Source: Herbaspirillum sp. (lineage in GTDB: Bacteria > Pseudomonadota > Gammaproteobacteria > Burkholderiales > Burkholderiaceae_D). From it: DNA of 64,000 nucleotides. Under the pieces are notes generated by a model. The model worked only from the letters and a program-made list of their open reading frames with translations, made no database searches and was not told where the DNA came from. Positions within the stretch are counted from its first letter, which is position 1. Every line of letters starts with the position of its first letter. Shown in pieces: positions 56,108-64,000 of this stretch. The stretch is from positions 310,001-374,000 of the forward strand of contig NZ_JAGIBI010000001.1 of assembly GCF_017744395.1 (NCBI RefSeq), read 5' to 3'. Made by a program: the position numbers and the translations under genes.

Positions 56108-57063
56108 ACCCGGAACCGGCACGGCCCGATAGCCGGCGCGGCGCGATCAGGCCGGCGCCGCATTACACCCAGAAGCGCCGCGATGCGCGCAACAACCAGC
56201 GCTTTGCGCGCACGCTGGCGCGCCTGGCGCTGCGCAGCCTGCACCAGGAGCTGGTGCTCTATCCCAAGCCGGGCCTGGTCTCGCTGGTGGACAACGGCAG
56301 CCACCGCGACATGGATGCGGCCACCTTCATGCGCAGCCTGTTTTCTCTGCGCCACTATTTTTACCAGATCGCCGTCGCCGGCATGCAGGCGGCGCCGTTC
56401 AGGCAGCTGCAGCATCTGGCGATTGCCGCGGAGGCGCGCATGCTGCGCGCCACCGGCGGCGTCAATACCCATCGCGGCGCGATTTTCGCGCTGGGCATGC
56501 TGTGCGCGGCGATGGCGTATTGCCGCGCCAGGAAGATGCCGCTATCGGAGCCGACGATACGCGCCGCGCTGCTGATCCGCTGGGGCGATGCGCTGACGGG
56601 CCATACCCATGCCGATGGGCAAGACCGGGCCAGCCACGGCCAGCAGGTGGCCGCGGCCCATGCGGTGGGCGGCGCGCGCGAGGAAGGAGCGCTGGGATTC
56701 CCATCGGTATTCGAGATCGCGCTGCCGCGCATGCGCCGGACGCTGGAACAGGGCCGCGCCTGGCAAGACGCCAAGATCGACGCCTTGTTCGCACTGATGC
56801 AGCACATCAGCGACACCAACGTCTACCACCGCGGCGGCGCGCAGGGCGCGGCGCTGGTGCGCGGGCGCAGCGCCGGATTCCTGGCCGCCGGCGGCACCGG
56901 CAATCCCGGCTGGCAGGCGCTGGCGCTCGATTGCCATCGCGCCTTCGTGGCGCAGCGCCTGTCGCCGGGCGGCGCGGCCGACCTGCTGGCGGCCGCGTGC
57001 CTGGTGCACCAGGTGTGCGCGCTGGACGGCGAGGCCGGTTTGCCGCGGCGCAGAGCAGGTTGA
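56095..57063 (+). CDS. mdcB: Triphosphoribosyl-dephospho-CoA synthase
   Basis: MdcB (CitG family) makes the prosthetic-group precursor from ATP and dephospho-CoA. The 322-residue protein has the family motifs LYPKPGLVSLVDNGSHRDMDAATFM near 55-80, GGVNTHRGAIF near 122-132 and a C-terminal HISDTNVYHRGG. The start at 56095 has a GGGGGG ribosome site. It stands after mdcG, not after mdcA as in Klebsiella. Confidence 0.94.
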   Translation: MRGLNPEPARPDSRRGAIRPAPHYTQKRRDARNNQRFARTLARLALRSLHQELVLYPKPGLVSLVDNGSHRDMDAATFMRSLFSLRHYFYQIAVAGMQAAPFRQLQHLAIAAEARMLRATGGVNTHRGAIFALGMLCAAMAYCRARKMPLSEPTIRAALLIRWGDALTGHTHADGQDRASHGQQVAAAHAVGGAREEGALGFPSVFEIALPRMRRTLEQGRAWQDAKIDALFALMQHISDTNVYHRGGAQGAALVRGRSAGFLAAGGTGNPGWQALALDCHRAFVAQRLSPGGAADLLAAACLVHQVCALDGEAGLPRRRAG

Positions 57064-57065
57064 GC

Positions 57066-58016
57066 ATGCGCCTGGCGATCCTTTGCCCGGGCCAGGGCGG
57101 ACAGAATCCCGCCATGTTCGACATGGCGCGCAGCGACGCCAACGGCGCCGCCTTCCTGGCGCGATGCGGCCTTGAGCGGTGGCTGGACGCGCCGCTGGCC
57201 GAAGTGCTGGCCGACCCGCGGCGCCTGTATGCCAACCGTTATGCCCAGCCGCTGATCGTGTCGTCCCAGCTTGCCGCCTGGCATGCCATTGCCGATGAGC
57301 TTGCCGCTATCGCCGGCGCGCCGGCGGTAGTGGCCGGCTATAGCGTCGGAGAGCTGTCCGCTTATGCGGTGGCCGGCGTGTTCGATGCGGCCGGTGCCGT
57401 CGGTATCGCGGCGCGACGCGCAGCGTTGATGGATCAGGCCCGGCAGCAGGCGCCGGCCATGCTGCGCGAGCAGGGCCTGATGTCGGTCGGCGGCATTGCC
57501 GGCGCGGCGGCGCGCGCCGTCCTGCAGCGGCATGGCGCGTATGCCGCCATCGATACCGGCGAAGACACGCTGATCGCCGGCGGCGCGGCAGGCAGCCTGC
57601 GCGCCGCAGCCGAAGAACTGGCCGCGATGGGCGCGCGTATCGGCGACCTGCCGGTCGGGCTGGCCTCGCATACGCCGCTGATGCAGGCCGCGGCCATGCC
57701 GTTTGACGAAGTGCTGGAACAGGCGGCTTGCGCGGCACCGGTGCTTACCTTGCTGGCGGGCGTGACCGGGCAGGCCATCGATGACGCGGCGCAGGCACGC
57801 AGCTTGCTGGTGCGGCAACTGACCGAAACCATCCAATGGGCCGCCTGCATGGATGCCTGCGCCGAGCGGGGCGTCACGGTCGCGCTGGAGCTGGGCGCAT
57901 GCCCGGCGTTGTCGCGCATGTTGCGCGCGCGCCATCCGCAGATAGAATGCCGTTCTTTGTCCGATTTCCGCAGTTTTGCCGGGGTACTGGCATGGTTGCG
58001 GCGACAGGCGGACTGA
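57066..58016 (+). CDS. mdcH: Malonate decarboxylase subunit epsilon (malonyl transferase)
   Basis: MdcH loads the first malonyl group from malonyl-CoA onto the prosthetic thiol and so starts the catalytic cycle. The 316-residue protein resembles FabD: CPGQGGQNPAMF at the N-terminus, the nucleophile motif GYSVGE (Ser near 97), and the His region LPVGLASHTPLM. It lies 2 bases after mdcB and 12 bases before the LOG-family gene. Confidence 0.94.
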   Translation: MRLAILCPGQGGQNPAMFDMARSDANGAAFLARCGLERWLDAPLAEVLADPRRLYANRYAQPLIVSSQLAAWHAIADELAAIAGAPAVVAGYSVGELSAYAVAGVFDAAGAVGIAARRAALMDQARQQAPAMLREQGLMSVGGIAGAAARAVLQRHGAYAAIDTGEDTLIAGGAAGSLRAAAEELAAMGARIGDLPVGLASHTPLMQAAAMPFDEVLEQAACAAPVLTLLAGVTGQAIDDAAQARSLLVRQLTETIQWAACMDACAERGVTVALELGACPALSRMLRARHPQIECRSLSDFRSFAGVLAWLRRQAD

Positions 58017-58028
58017 TATGGAGGCGGC

Positions 58029-58634
58029 ATGACCCAGGGCAACACTTCACCGATTCGCAGCATCGCCGTTTTCTGCGGCTCGAACTTCGGCAATTCTCCT
58101 GAATACGCAGAAGCCGCACGCGTGCTTGGCAGCGAACTGGGCCGGCGCGGCATCCGGCTCGTCTACGGCGGGACCAACAAGGGATTGATGGGCGTCGTGG
58201 CGGAGTCCGCGCTCGCCGGCGGTGCCGAGGTGACGGGCATCATCACCCGGCGCCTGTTCGAGCGCGGCCATCTGGCGCCGGGCTTGTCTTCCCATGAAAT
58301 CGTCGACGGCATGCGCGTGCGCAAGGCGCGCATGGCCGAGCTGGCGGATGCCTTCATCGCCTTGCCGGGGGGCCTTGGCACGCTGGAGGAGCTGTTCGAG
58401 GTCGCCACCCTGACGCAACTGGGCGACCACAGCAAGGCTTGCGGCGTGCTCAACATCCGCGGCTTCTACGAGCCGATGCGCGCCATGCTGGCGCTGGCCA
58501 CCGAACAGGGATTCATGAAGCCGGAACATCGGGATATGATCATCTCGGCCGATGCGCCGGATTTGTTGCTGGATGCCATCGCCTCCTGGACCGCGCCGAC
58601 CGTCACCAAGTGGATCGGCCAGCCGGACTCCTGA
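58029..58634 (+). CDS. LOG-family nucleotide 5'-monophosphate phosphoribohydrolase
   Basis: The 201-residue Rossmann-like protein has the LOG signature PGGLGTLEELFE (near 115-126) and the preceding RKARM motif. Members cleave cytokinin riboside 5'-monophosphates or purine/pyrimidine nucleotides. A GGAGG site precedes ATG 58029, 12 bases after mdcH, so it is probably co-transcribed with the malonate genes. Why a nucleotide hydrolase is linked is unknown. Confidence 0.92.
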   Translation: MTQGNTSPIRSIAVFCGSNFGNSPEYAEAARVLGSELGRRGIRLVYGGTNKGLMGVVAESALAGGAEVTGIITRRLFERGHLAPGLSSHEIVDGMRVRKARMAELADAFIALPGGLGTLEELFEVATLTQLGDHSKACGVLNIRGFYEPMRAMLALATEQGFMKPEHRDMIISADAPDLLLDAIASWTAPTVTKWIGQPDS

Positions 58635-58746
58635 TATCGCTTGAATGCCTTGGCCGGGCTTTGCCGGGGCGATTGCGCCGCGCTGGCATCTCGCTGGCGC
58701 AAGTGCTATGTTGAATCAGTGTTGTTATTATTTTTGGAGGCCAGCC

Positions 58747-58995
58747 ATGAAAGTCGACGTGTACAAGCGCCCGGATAGCGATGGATTGTTTTCCTATCTG
58801 GTCATCCCGCATCGGCATGCCTTGCCGGAAGAGGTGACCAATACCGACTGGCTGGTACACGAGCAGGATGTCGATTTCGAGCGCGACGGCAGGCGGCATT
58901 TCACGCTGCAACCGGAAGATGCCTTCCGGCAGATCGGCGAGAAGGGATACGCGATCACCCATCTGGCCGAACGCGCCAGGGATGGGGCGGCCTGA
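58747..58995 (+). CDS. Small conserved-looking protein of unknown function (82 aa)
   Basis: The protein starts MKVDVYKRPDSDGLFSYLVIPH and contains a DTDWLVHEQDVDFERDG-like acidic stretch. It has no signal peptide or membrane segment. A GGAGG Shine-Dalgarno at proper distance and normal composition support translation. It resembles small hypothetical proteins seen in Burkholderiales, but I cannot name a function. It is followed by another small gene with its own strong ribosome site. Confidence 0.75.
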   Translation: MKVDVYKRPDSDGLFSYLVIPHRHALPEEVTNTDWLVHEQDVDFERDGRRHFTLQPEDAFRQIGEKGYAITHLAERARDGAA

Positions 58996-59027
58996 CGCCG
59001 CTGGGCGCAACAAGGAGGAGGCCGTAC

Positions 59028-59279
59028 ATGCCAACCGAACACATGGGCGACTATGAGATCGAGTATTCGGGCGTTCGCGTGATCGGCGGCGACGAGTGGG
59101 TCGCCCACGTGGCCATCTTCGGGCCGTCGCACAATCCCATGCACCGCAATCCGGTATTCCCGTCGCAGCGGGTGTTGGTGGACAAGACCTTCGGCGACGA
59201 GAAATCGGCCGAGCAGGGGGCCTTGCGGGCTGCGCATGCGTTGCTCGAATCCAGCCGGCATGGGCAGGCCGGACGCTGA
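59028..59279 (+). CDS. Small protein of unknown function (83 aa)
   Basis: The protein MPTEHMGDYEIEYSGVRVIGGDEWVAHVAIFG is soluble-looking with a basic tail. AGGAGGAGG precedes the ATG and a terminator follows at 59307, so it is very probably real. It is 32 bases after the 82-residue gene on the same strand, likely co-transcribed. No domain recognised. Confidence 0.72.
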   Translation: MPTEHMGDYEIEYSGVRVIGGDEWVAHVAIFGPSHNPMHRNPVFPSQRVLVDKTFGDEKSAEQGALRAAHALLESSRHGQAGR

Positions 59280-59306
59280 TTCTGCATATTGTAATCGCCA
59301 TTTTTC

Positions 59307-59334
59307 AAGCCTCGTCGGTTGACGGGGCTTTTTT
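59307..59334 (+). terminator. Intrinsic terminator after the two small genes
   Basis: AAGCCTCGTC (59307-59316), loop GGTT and GACGGGGCTT (59321-59330; one T-G wobble) run into TTTT. Confidence 0.8.
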
Positions 59335-59484
59335 CATTATTTGGCATGCGTTCCCGGATTTCAGATTCTTCTTATAGAGACGCGTAACAGGGCTTGGCAG
59401 TATGCCTGATATCAAATATTGCATTGCAGCGACTGATGATGGGAGCTGCTTTGCAGGCATCTTTTCCTTACCTTGATATCGATC

Positions 59485-60474
59485 ATGCGCAAAGTCATCC
59501 GGTTTCTGTTGTCATTCAGGTTGTGTTCGGGGGTGTTGGCGCTATTGTTTTCCGTTGGCGCCGAGGCGGTGCAATGCAAGCAAAGTTCCGGCGGCACCGT
59601 GATTTCCCTGATGGCCCCTGCCAACCTGAAGATTCCCGCATCGACTCCGAACGGTACTGAAATCTGGCGCTCCGCACCACAAACTGTAGAAGTTGAGTGC
59701 TGGGACTCCGCCTCTGGCGATGGATTGTATTTCTGGCTCAATCCGGACAGAAGAATGCTCGCCGATGGAGTCGTGGTCGGGCTGGTATATAACGGCGTGA
59801 CGACAATTTCCAATCCCGTGATGAGCGGCGGGCTTGCCAGGGTTGCGACCGGCCATAGCATTTCGGGCAGGCCATCGACACGCAGGTTTACGATCAGCTA
59901 TTCGGTCGTCTTTATCAAACAGGGCGCCAATCCCTCCAGCGGCACCGCCCGTATTCAGGACTTCGCGGTTTTCCAGATCGATGGGGACGGCGGCCTGAAT
60001 ACGATCAGGGGGCAGTCCAGGCTGCGCCAGACCGTCAGCGGCAGCGTCGTCTTCACCGAGGGTGGGACATGCGTGATTGCGGCCGGCGACCAGAGAAAAA
60101 CAGTGCCGCTGCCCCCCGTCCGGATATCGGACTTGCCTTCGATCGGGGCGGCCGCCGGGAAAACCCCTTTCAACCTGAGTCTCCACAACTGCAGCGATGC
60201 GGTCCGCTCGGCGCGTTTCATTTTCAGTGGTAGCCCGGCGACCGGGAATGCGCGTTATTTCGCCAATTCCGGCGCTGCGCAGGGTATCGCGCTGAGGCTC
60301 GCCGCCGACAACGACAGTACCGTGATCACCCCGCAGCCGACCGGCAACGAAACCACCATACCGATCATCAACAAGAGCGGCACATTGGGCTTGCATGCGT
60401 CTTATGTGAGAACGGCTGAGATCGTACCGGGAGACCTGCGGGCGATGGCGGAATTCACCATCATTTATCAATAG
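59485..60474 (+). CDS. Orphan fimbrial adhesin-like protein
   Basis: The 329-residue protein has a signal peptide (to about residue 28, ending GAEA) and two parts: an N-terminal domain of about 160 residues with two Cys, and a C-terminal type-1-pilin-like domain. The latter begins near GTCVIAAGDQRKTVPLPPV, has a disulfide Cys pair and ends in AEFTIIYQ, as pilins usually end in an aromatic residue. This layout is that of chaperone-usher tip adhesins. No chaperone, usher or major pilin gene is nearby. The sequence is visibly less GC-rich than its neighbours, hinting at transfer. I chose ATG 59485; a TTG four codons upstream is possible. Confidence 0.75.
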   Translation: MRKVIRFLLSFRLCSGVLALLFSVGAEAVQCKQSSGGTVISLMAPANLKIPASTPNGTEIWRSAPQTVEVECWDSASGDGLYFWLNPDRRMLADGVVVGLVYNGVTTISNPVMSGGLARVATGHSISGRPSTRRFTISYSVVFIKQGANPSSGTARIQDFAVFQIDGDGGLNTIRGQSRLRQTVSGSVVFTEGGTCVIAAGDQRKTVPLPPVRISDLPSIGAAAGKTPFNLSLHNCSDAVRSARFIFSGSPATGNARYFANSGAAQGIALRLAADNDSTVITPQPTGNETTIPIINKSGTLGLHASYVRTAEIVPGDLRAMAEFTIIYQ

Positions 60475-60614
60475 GCGGGGATGGGGACGGATGAGGAATG
60501 GCGGCATGGCATGAAACTGGCATATGCGGATACCAGCCGCTTTTCACGGATTGAAGAGTTTCGAAATAAAATGCCGACTATCTGCTGTCTTTTTGCCATC
60601 TCTACCGGATCAAC

Positions 60615-61547
60615 ATGAAGCCGCCACTCCTCGTCCTTATCCATCTTGCCGACTCCAGCTACGCCAGCATCGCCGAGCACTACGAAATCCTGTACGCCCC
60701 CGACCAGCAGCGCCGCGCCGAGATGATCGCCGGCCCGGCCAGGCATGTCGCGGTGGTGCTGACCAATGGCAGCACCGGGCTGACCGCCGACGAGATGCGC
60801 GCCTTGCCGCGCCTGCAACTGGTGTGCGCATTCGGGGCCGGCTATGAAAACGTCGACGTCGCCCACGCCGAGGCGGCCGGCATCGGGATCGCCACCGGCG
60901 CCGGCACCAACGAGGATTGCGTGGCCGACCACGCCATGGGCCTGCTGCTGGCTACCGTGCGCCACATCCCGGCGCTGGACCAGGCCACCCGCGCCGGCGC
61001 CTGGCGCGACAATCTGCCGCTGCAACCGCAGGTGGCGGGCAAGCGCCTGGGCATCGTCGGCCTGGGCAGCATCGGCAAGAAGATCGCCCGCCGCGCGACG
61101 GGCTTCGACATCGACATCGGCTATTGCAACCGCAAGCGGCGCGACGATGTCGATTACCACTATTTTCCCGATGTGGCGCAATTGGCCGGCTGGGCCGATT
61201 TCATCATCGTCGCGGCGCCCGGCGGGGCCGATACCCGGCACCTGATTTCCGGGCGCGTGATCGATGCGCTGGGGCCGCGCGGCTACCTGGTCAACATCGG
61301 CCGCGGCAGCATCGTCGACACCGCCGCACTGGCCGCCGCCTTGCGCGAAGGCCGCCTGGCCGGCGCCGGACTGGACGTCTACGAGAGCGAACCGAAGCCG
61401 CCGCAAGAGCTGGCCGGCCTGTCCAACGTGGTGCTCACGCCGCACATCGCCGGCTGGTCGCCGGAGGCGATTGATGCCTCGGTGCAACAATTCCTGCGCA
61501 ACTGCGAAGAGCATTTCGCCGCCGCCGAGCCGGTGGTGAGGGCGTGA
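60615..61547 (+). CDS. D-isomer-specific 2-hydroxyacid dehydrogenase
   Basis: The 310-residue enzyme belongs to the glyoxylate/hydroxypyruvate reductase-like group. It has the NAD(P)-binding GLGSIGKKIARR (about 151-162), NIGRGSIVDTAAL with the substrate-binding Arg, DVYESEP with the acid Glu, and the catalytic His in TPHIAGWSPEA. It is preceded by 140 bases after the fimbrial gene and is probably transcribed alone. Confidence 0.92.
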   Translation: MKPPLLVLIHLADSSYASIAEHYEILYAPDQQRRAEMIAGPARHVAVVLTNGSTGLTADEMRALPRLQLVCAFGAGYENVDVAHAEAAGIGIATGAGTNEDCVADHAMGLLLATVRHIPALDQATRAGAWRDNLPLQPQVAGKRLGIVGLGSIGKKIARRATGFDIDIGYCNRKRRDDVDYHYFPDVAQLAGWADFIIVAAPGGADTRHLISGRVIDALGPRGYLVNIGRGSIVDTAALAAALREGRLAGAGLDVYESEPKPPQELAGLSNVVLTPHIAGWSPEAIDASVQQFLRNCEEHFAAAEPVVRA

Positions 61548-61688
61548 AGAGGTTCCAGGCCAAGCCCGAAATAGTGCATAACGGCTTCCAAGACTGGTAA
61601 TATCGCGGCCACCGGATCGCACGGGGATGCGTTCCGGTCTTCAACCATTCCAAACGCTGACAGCGCATTACAGAGAGAGCCAAGCACC

Positions 61689-62168
61689 ATGGATCTGCCA
61701 TCTCACCAACTCACCATGACGGTCCTGATGACCCCCGACATGGCCAATTTCGCCGGCAATGTGCACGGGGGCACCATCCTGAAACTGCTGGACCAGGTCG
61801 CCTATGCCTGCGGCAGCCGCTACGCGGGCCAGTATGTGGTGACGCTCTCGGTCGACCAGGTGATGTTCCGCCAGCCGATCCACGTGGGCGAGCTGGTGAC
61901 CTTCCTGGCCAGCGTCAACCATACCGGCACTTCGTCGATGGAGATCGGGGTGAAGGTGGTGGCCGAGAACATCCGCACCCAGGTCACGCGCCACGTCAAC
62001 AGCTGCTTCTTCACCATGGTGGCGGTGGACGACAAGCGCAAGCCGATTCCGGTGCCGCCGCTGCGTCCTTTCTCGCAGGAGGAAAAGCGCCGCTTCGAGG
62101 CGGCGGTCCTGCGCAAGTCGCTGCGCAAGGAGCTGGAACGCCGCTTCGAGGAAGTCAAGCCGAGCTGA
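61689..62168 (+). CDS. Hotdog-fold acyl-CoA thioesterase (YciA-like)
   Basis: The 159-residue protein has the motif NFAGNVHGGTILKLLDQVAY, with the hotdog-fold active-site region, and SVDQVMFRQPIHVGELV. It would hydrolyse acyl-CoA to acid and CoA. Its basic C-terminal helix (residues 125-157) is longer than in many YciA proteins. It ends at the bidirectional terminator at 62189. Confidence 0.9.
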   Translation: MDLPSHQLTMTVLMTPDMANFAGNVHGGTILKLLDQVAYACGSRYAGQYVVTLSVDQVMFRQPIHVGELVTFLASVNHTGTSSMEIGVKVVAENIRTQVTRHVNSCFFTMVAVDDKRKPIPVPPLRPFSQEEKRRFEAAVLRKSLRKELERRFEEVKPS

Positions 62169-62188
62169 TTGCCGGCCGCGCATCAAAG

Positions 62189-62218
62189 AAAACGGGATGG
62201 CTTGCCATCCCGTTTTTT
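62189..62218. terminator. Bidirectional terminator between thioesterase and hydratase genes
   Basis: AAAACGGGATGG (62189-62200), loop CTTG and CCATCCCGTTTT (62205-62216), with T-runs on both strands. Confidence 0.88.
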
Positions 62219-62240
62219 CATATGCGCGATCCGCGCCCGC

Positions 62241-63029
62241 TCAGGTGAGTTCGACTTCGACCGTCCCCAGCGGCCCCAGGTCGCCCAGGATGCGCTGGCC
62301 GGCGCGCACCGGCATTGGCACGATGGTCGAACCGCTGGCCACGATCTGGCCTTCGGCCAGCGTCATTCCGTAGCGCGACAGCTCGTTGGCCAGCCAGGTC
62401 AGGGCGATGCGCGGATCTCCCAGCACTTCGGCGCCGCTGCCGTCGCGCTGTTCGCCGCCGTCGATGCGGCCGAAGGTCTTGAGCGCGGCCAGGTCGAGCG
62501 AACGCCAGTCGACAGTGGCGGGGGCGCCCAGCACGAACTGGTCGGCGCAGGTGTTGTCGGCGATCAGTTGGGCCGCGCCGACCTGTTTGAAATTGTCGTA
62601 GCGGGTATCGGGGATTTCGATGGCGGGGTGGACGGAGCCGACCGCATCGAGCACTTCTTCCCGGGAATACGGGGTGTCGCGCGGCGGCAGGGATTTGCGC
62701 ATGCGGAAAGCGATTTCCACTTCAATCACCTTCATCAGGCTGTCGCCCAGCGAGACGGTAGCGCCGTTGCGGTGTACGCGCTCGGCCAGCAGGCGGCCGG
62801 CCAGCGGGGCGTCGACGTTGAGCAGGCGCTGGCCGCCGGGGCCGGTGGCGCCGATCTTCCATCCGGCCAGCGGCGCGAAACTGCGCGCTTCCAGCCGCGC
62901 CTGGATGTCATAGGCCTGCGCGCGGTCGGCGGGGGCGAGTTCCGGCGGCAACTGGGCGATGCGGCGTCCATGCGCCCAGCAGTCCCACAGCAGGTCGGCG
63001 GCTTGTTGGCGTTGCGATTCGGTCAGCAC
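62241..63029 (-). CDS. 2-keto-4-pentenoate hydratase/fumarylacetoacetate hydrolase-family protein
   Basis: The 262-residue protein resembles MhpD-type hydratases, which add water to 2-hydroxypenta-2,4-dienoate in meta-cleavage pathways. Motifs: WKIGATGPGGQRLLNVDAPLAGRL, KVIEVEIAFRM (metal-binding Glu residues) and HPAIEIPDTRY. The start codon is GTG (63029), with GGGGGA upstream. No aromatic ring-cleavage genes are nearby. The CopD-like gene is 36 bases upstream on the same strand. Confidence 0.87.
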   Translation of the reverse strand: MLTESQRQQAADLLWDCWAHGRRIAQLPPELAPADRAQAYDIQARLEARSFAPLAGWKIGATGPGGQRLLNVDAPLAGRLLAERVHRNGATVSLGDSLMKVIEVEIAFRMRKSLPPRDTPYSREEVLDAVGSVHPAIEIPDTRYDNFKQVGAAQLIADNTCADQFVLGAPATVDWRSLDLAALKTFGRIDGGEQRDGSGAEVLGDPRIALTWLANELSRYGMTLAEGQIVASGSTIVPMPVRAGQRILGDLGPLGTVEVELT

Positions 63030-63065
63030 TTGGAGTTCCCCCTTATTTATTGTTGGTTGTTCGAT

Positions 63066-63521
63066 TCATGCTCCGGCCATCATCGGCCCCAGCGCGCCGA
63101 TGGCGATGGCCAGCAGGCCGAGGCACAGGTTGATGCCCACCAGCATGCGGATCTGGCGCAGCGCGCGCGAGGCGCGGTCCCAGTCCTGCTGGGCCGAAGC
63201 CCGTTTCAGGCGGCGGAACGGCGCGAAGAATATGTGGCCGAAAATCATCATCATCACGACCCCCACGCCGGCCATCGCATGCACATAAGGCGGCGCATGG
63301 CCCGCGCCCATGAGCATCATCATGTGCACGCCGCTACCCAGCACCAGCGCAATGGCGATCCATACCCAGACGAAGAACGAGCCCAGCACGGCGGCCATCA
63401 GCACCAGGCGCTGCGGCGGCTGCAGCACCGGCAGCGCCGGGCGCAGGGCCATGTGGGCGAAGAACATGCCGCCGACCCAGATGGTCAGGCCGAGCAGGTG
63501 GAAGAATTTCGCAAATAGCAT
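63066..63521 (-). CDS. CopD-domain integral membrane protein
   Basis: The 151-residue protein has four membrane helices with conserved His in FFHLLGLTIWVGGMFFAHMALRP and a second His in MAGVGVVMMMIFGHIFFAPFRRL. This is the pattern of CopD-related membrane proteins, which may bind haem or copper. ATG 63521 was chosen because upstream in-frame residues to 63686 lack family character. It lies upstream of the hydratase gene and is divergent from the IclR-type gene. Confidence 0.82.
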   Translation of the reverse strand: MLFAKFFHLLGLTIWVGGMFFAHMALRPALPVLQPPQRLVLMAAVLGSFFVWVWIAIALVLGSGVHMMMLMGAGHAPPYVHAMAGVGVVMMMIFGHIFFAPFRRLKRASAQQDWDRASRALRQIRMLVGINLCLGLLAIAIGALGPMMAGA

Positions 63522-63664
63522 GTCGATCCAGTCGGTAACAGGCGATATGTGTCGTTGAGCGGTTCCGAACCCTCGGGAAATCCGGTTTCCGTGACAATAC
63601 AGCAATTCCGCGCGCTTGGCAGGGGGATAGCTGTGGCGCAGAAATTGCTTTCTTCCACTGGACC

Positions 63665-64000
63665 ATGAGCACAACAATCCCCCCAATGCGTAAATCCGCC
63701 AAGGCCGATGTCGTCACCCGCATCGATCGCGACAGCACCGTGCAATCTCTCACCCGGGCAATGCAATTACTGGAATTGCTGGCCGAGGATGACGAGGGGT
63801 TTCGCCTGGTCGATATCGCGGCCCATAGCGGATTGTCCTCATCCACCGCGCATCGCCTGCTTACCACGATGGAACAGCGCCAGTTCGTACAGTTCGACCG
63901 CGAGACCAATTTGTGGCACGTAGGCGTGCGCTGCTTTTCGGTCGGCGCGGCTTTCGCCCGCCGGCGCCGCATTACGCCGGTTGCCTTGCCGATCATGCGG
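63665..64000 (+). CDS. IclR-family transcriptional regulator (3' end outside window)
   Basis: The first 112 residues are visible. The winged helix-turn-helix (about 22-85, SLTRAMQLLELLAEDDEGFRLVDIAAHSGLSSSTAHRLLTTMEQRQFVQFDRE) is typical of IclR. The effector domain starts beyond the HTH and is cut at 64000. It is divergent from the CopD-like/hydratase genes. ATG 63665 was chosen as the first in-frame start. Confidence 0.88.
   Translation, partial: MSTTIPPMRKSAKADVVTRIDRDSTVQSLTRAMQLLELLAEDDEGFRLVDIAAHSGLSSSTAHRLLTTMEQRQFVQFDRETNLWHVGVRCFSVGAAFARRRRITPVALPIMR

Overview
The window is bacterial chromosome with high GC and dense coding. Gene content points to Betaproteobacteria, family Oxalobacteraceae, most like Herbaspirillum. 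The clues are the pyrG-kdsA-eno-ftsB order, an FtrABCD ferrous-iron operon of the Bordetella type, a 'SpecificRecomb' membrane protein, several Tar-like chemoreceptors, and a malonate decarboxylase cluster. The genus is inferred from gene content and recognisable protein families; no database search was run. No prophage, transposase, CRISPR array or rRNA was seen. There is one tRNA (Arg-ACG).

Layout. 1-5.5 kb: the tail of an alpha/beta hydrolase, then housekeeping genes pyrG, kdsA, eno, ftsB and pnuC. 5.5-14.5 kb: signalling (diguanylate cyclase, NarL-type two-component pair, two chemoreceptors), tRNA-Arg, and a patatin-like protein whose catalytic motifs look degraded. 14.6-18 kb: Fur-box-controlled ftrABCD. 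18-20.7 kb: PhnA/YjdM-type zinc ribbon, SBF-like transporter, Tas aldo-keto reductase. 20.7-26.4 kb: a large GGDEF-EAL sensor, then the glutathione-dependent formaldehyde pathway (frmA-frmB). 26.5-29.5 kb: a sugar 1-dehydrogenase and aldo-keto reductase divergent from a LysR regulator. 29.5-34.8 kb: an EmrAB/OprM-type tripartite efflux operon divergent from a TetR regulator. 34.9-38.8 kb: secreted-repeat protein, ECF sigma factor with anti-sigma factor, and the misnamed 'site-specific recombinase' membrane protein. 38.9-41.3 kb: two 62-residue proteins with a shared C-terminal signature, one behind a near-consensus flagellar sigma-28 promoter, next to a third chemoreceptor. 41.5-46 kb: hipBA overlapping an rluA-family gene, an exported M20 peptidase, and brnTA.

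46.2-58.6 kb is the most coherent accessory block: a GntR/FCD regulator divergent from a TRAP transporter (DctPQM), followed on the same strand by mdcA, a Tat-exported amidase, and mdcC-D-E-G-B-H, then a LOG-family gene. The usual MdcF/MdcLM transporter and LysR-type MdcR are not present. I read it as a self-contained malonate module with TRAP uptake, cytoplasmic decarboxylation to acetate plus CO2 and possibly periplasmic release of malonate from an amide. The substrate is inferred, not shown.

58.7-64 kb holds two small hypothetical proteins, an orphan fimbrial adhesin-like protein, a 2-hydroxyacid dehydrogenase, a YciA-like thioesterase, a 2-keto-4-pentenoate hydratase-like protein, a CopD-like membrane protein, and the start of an IclR regulator cut by the window end. 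Many gene ends carry clear intrinsic terminators, several of them bidirectional.
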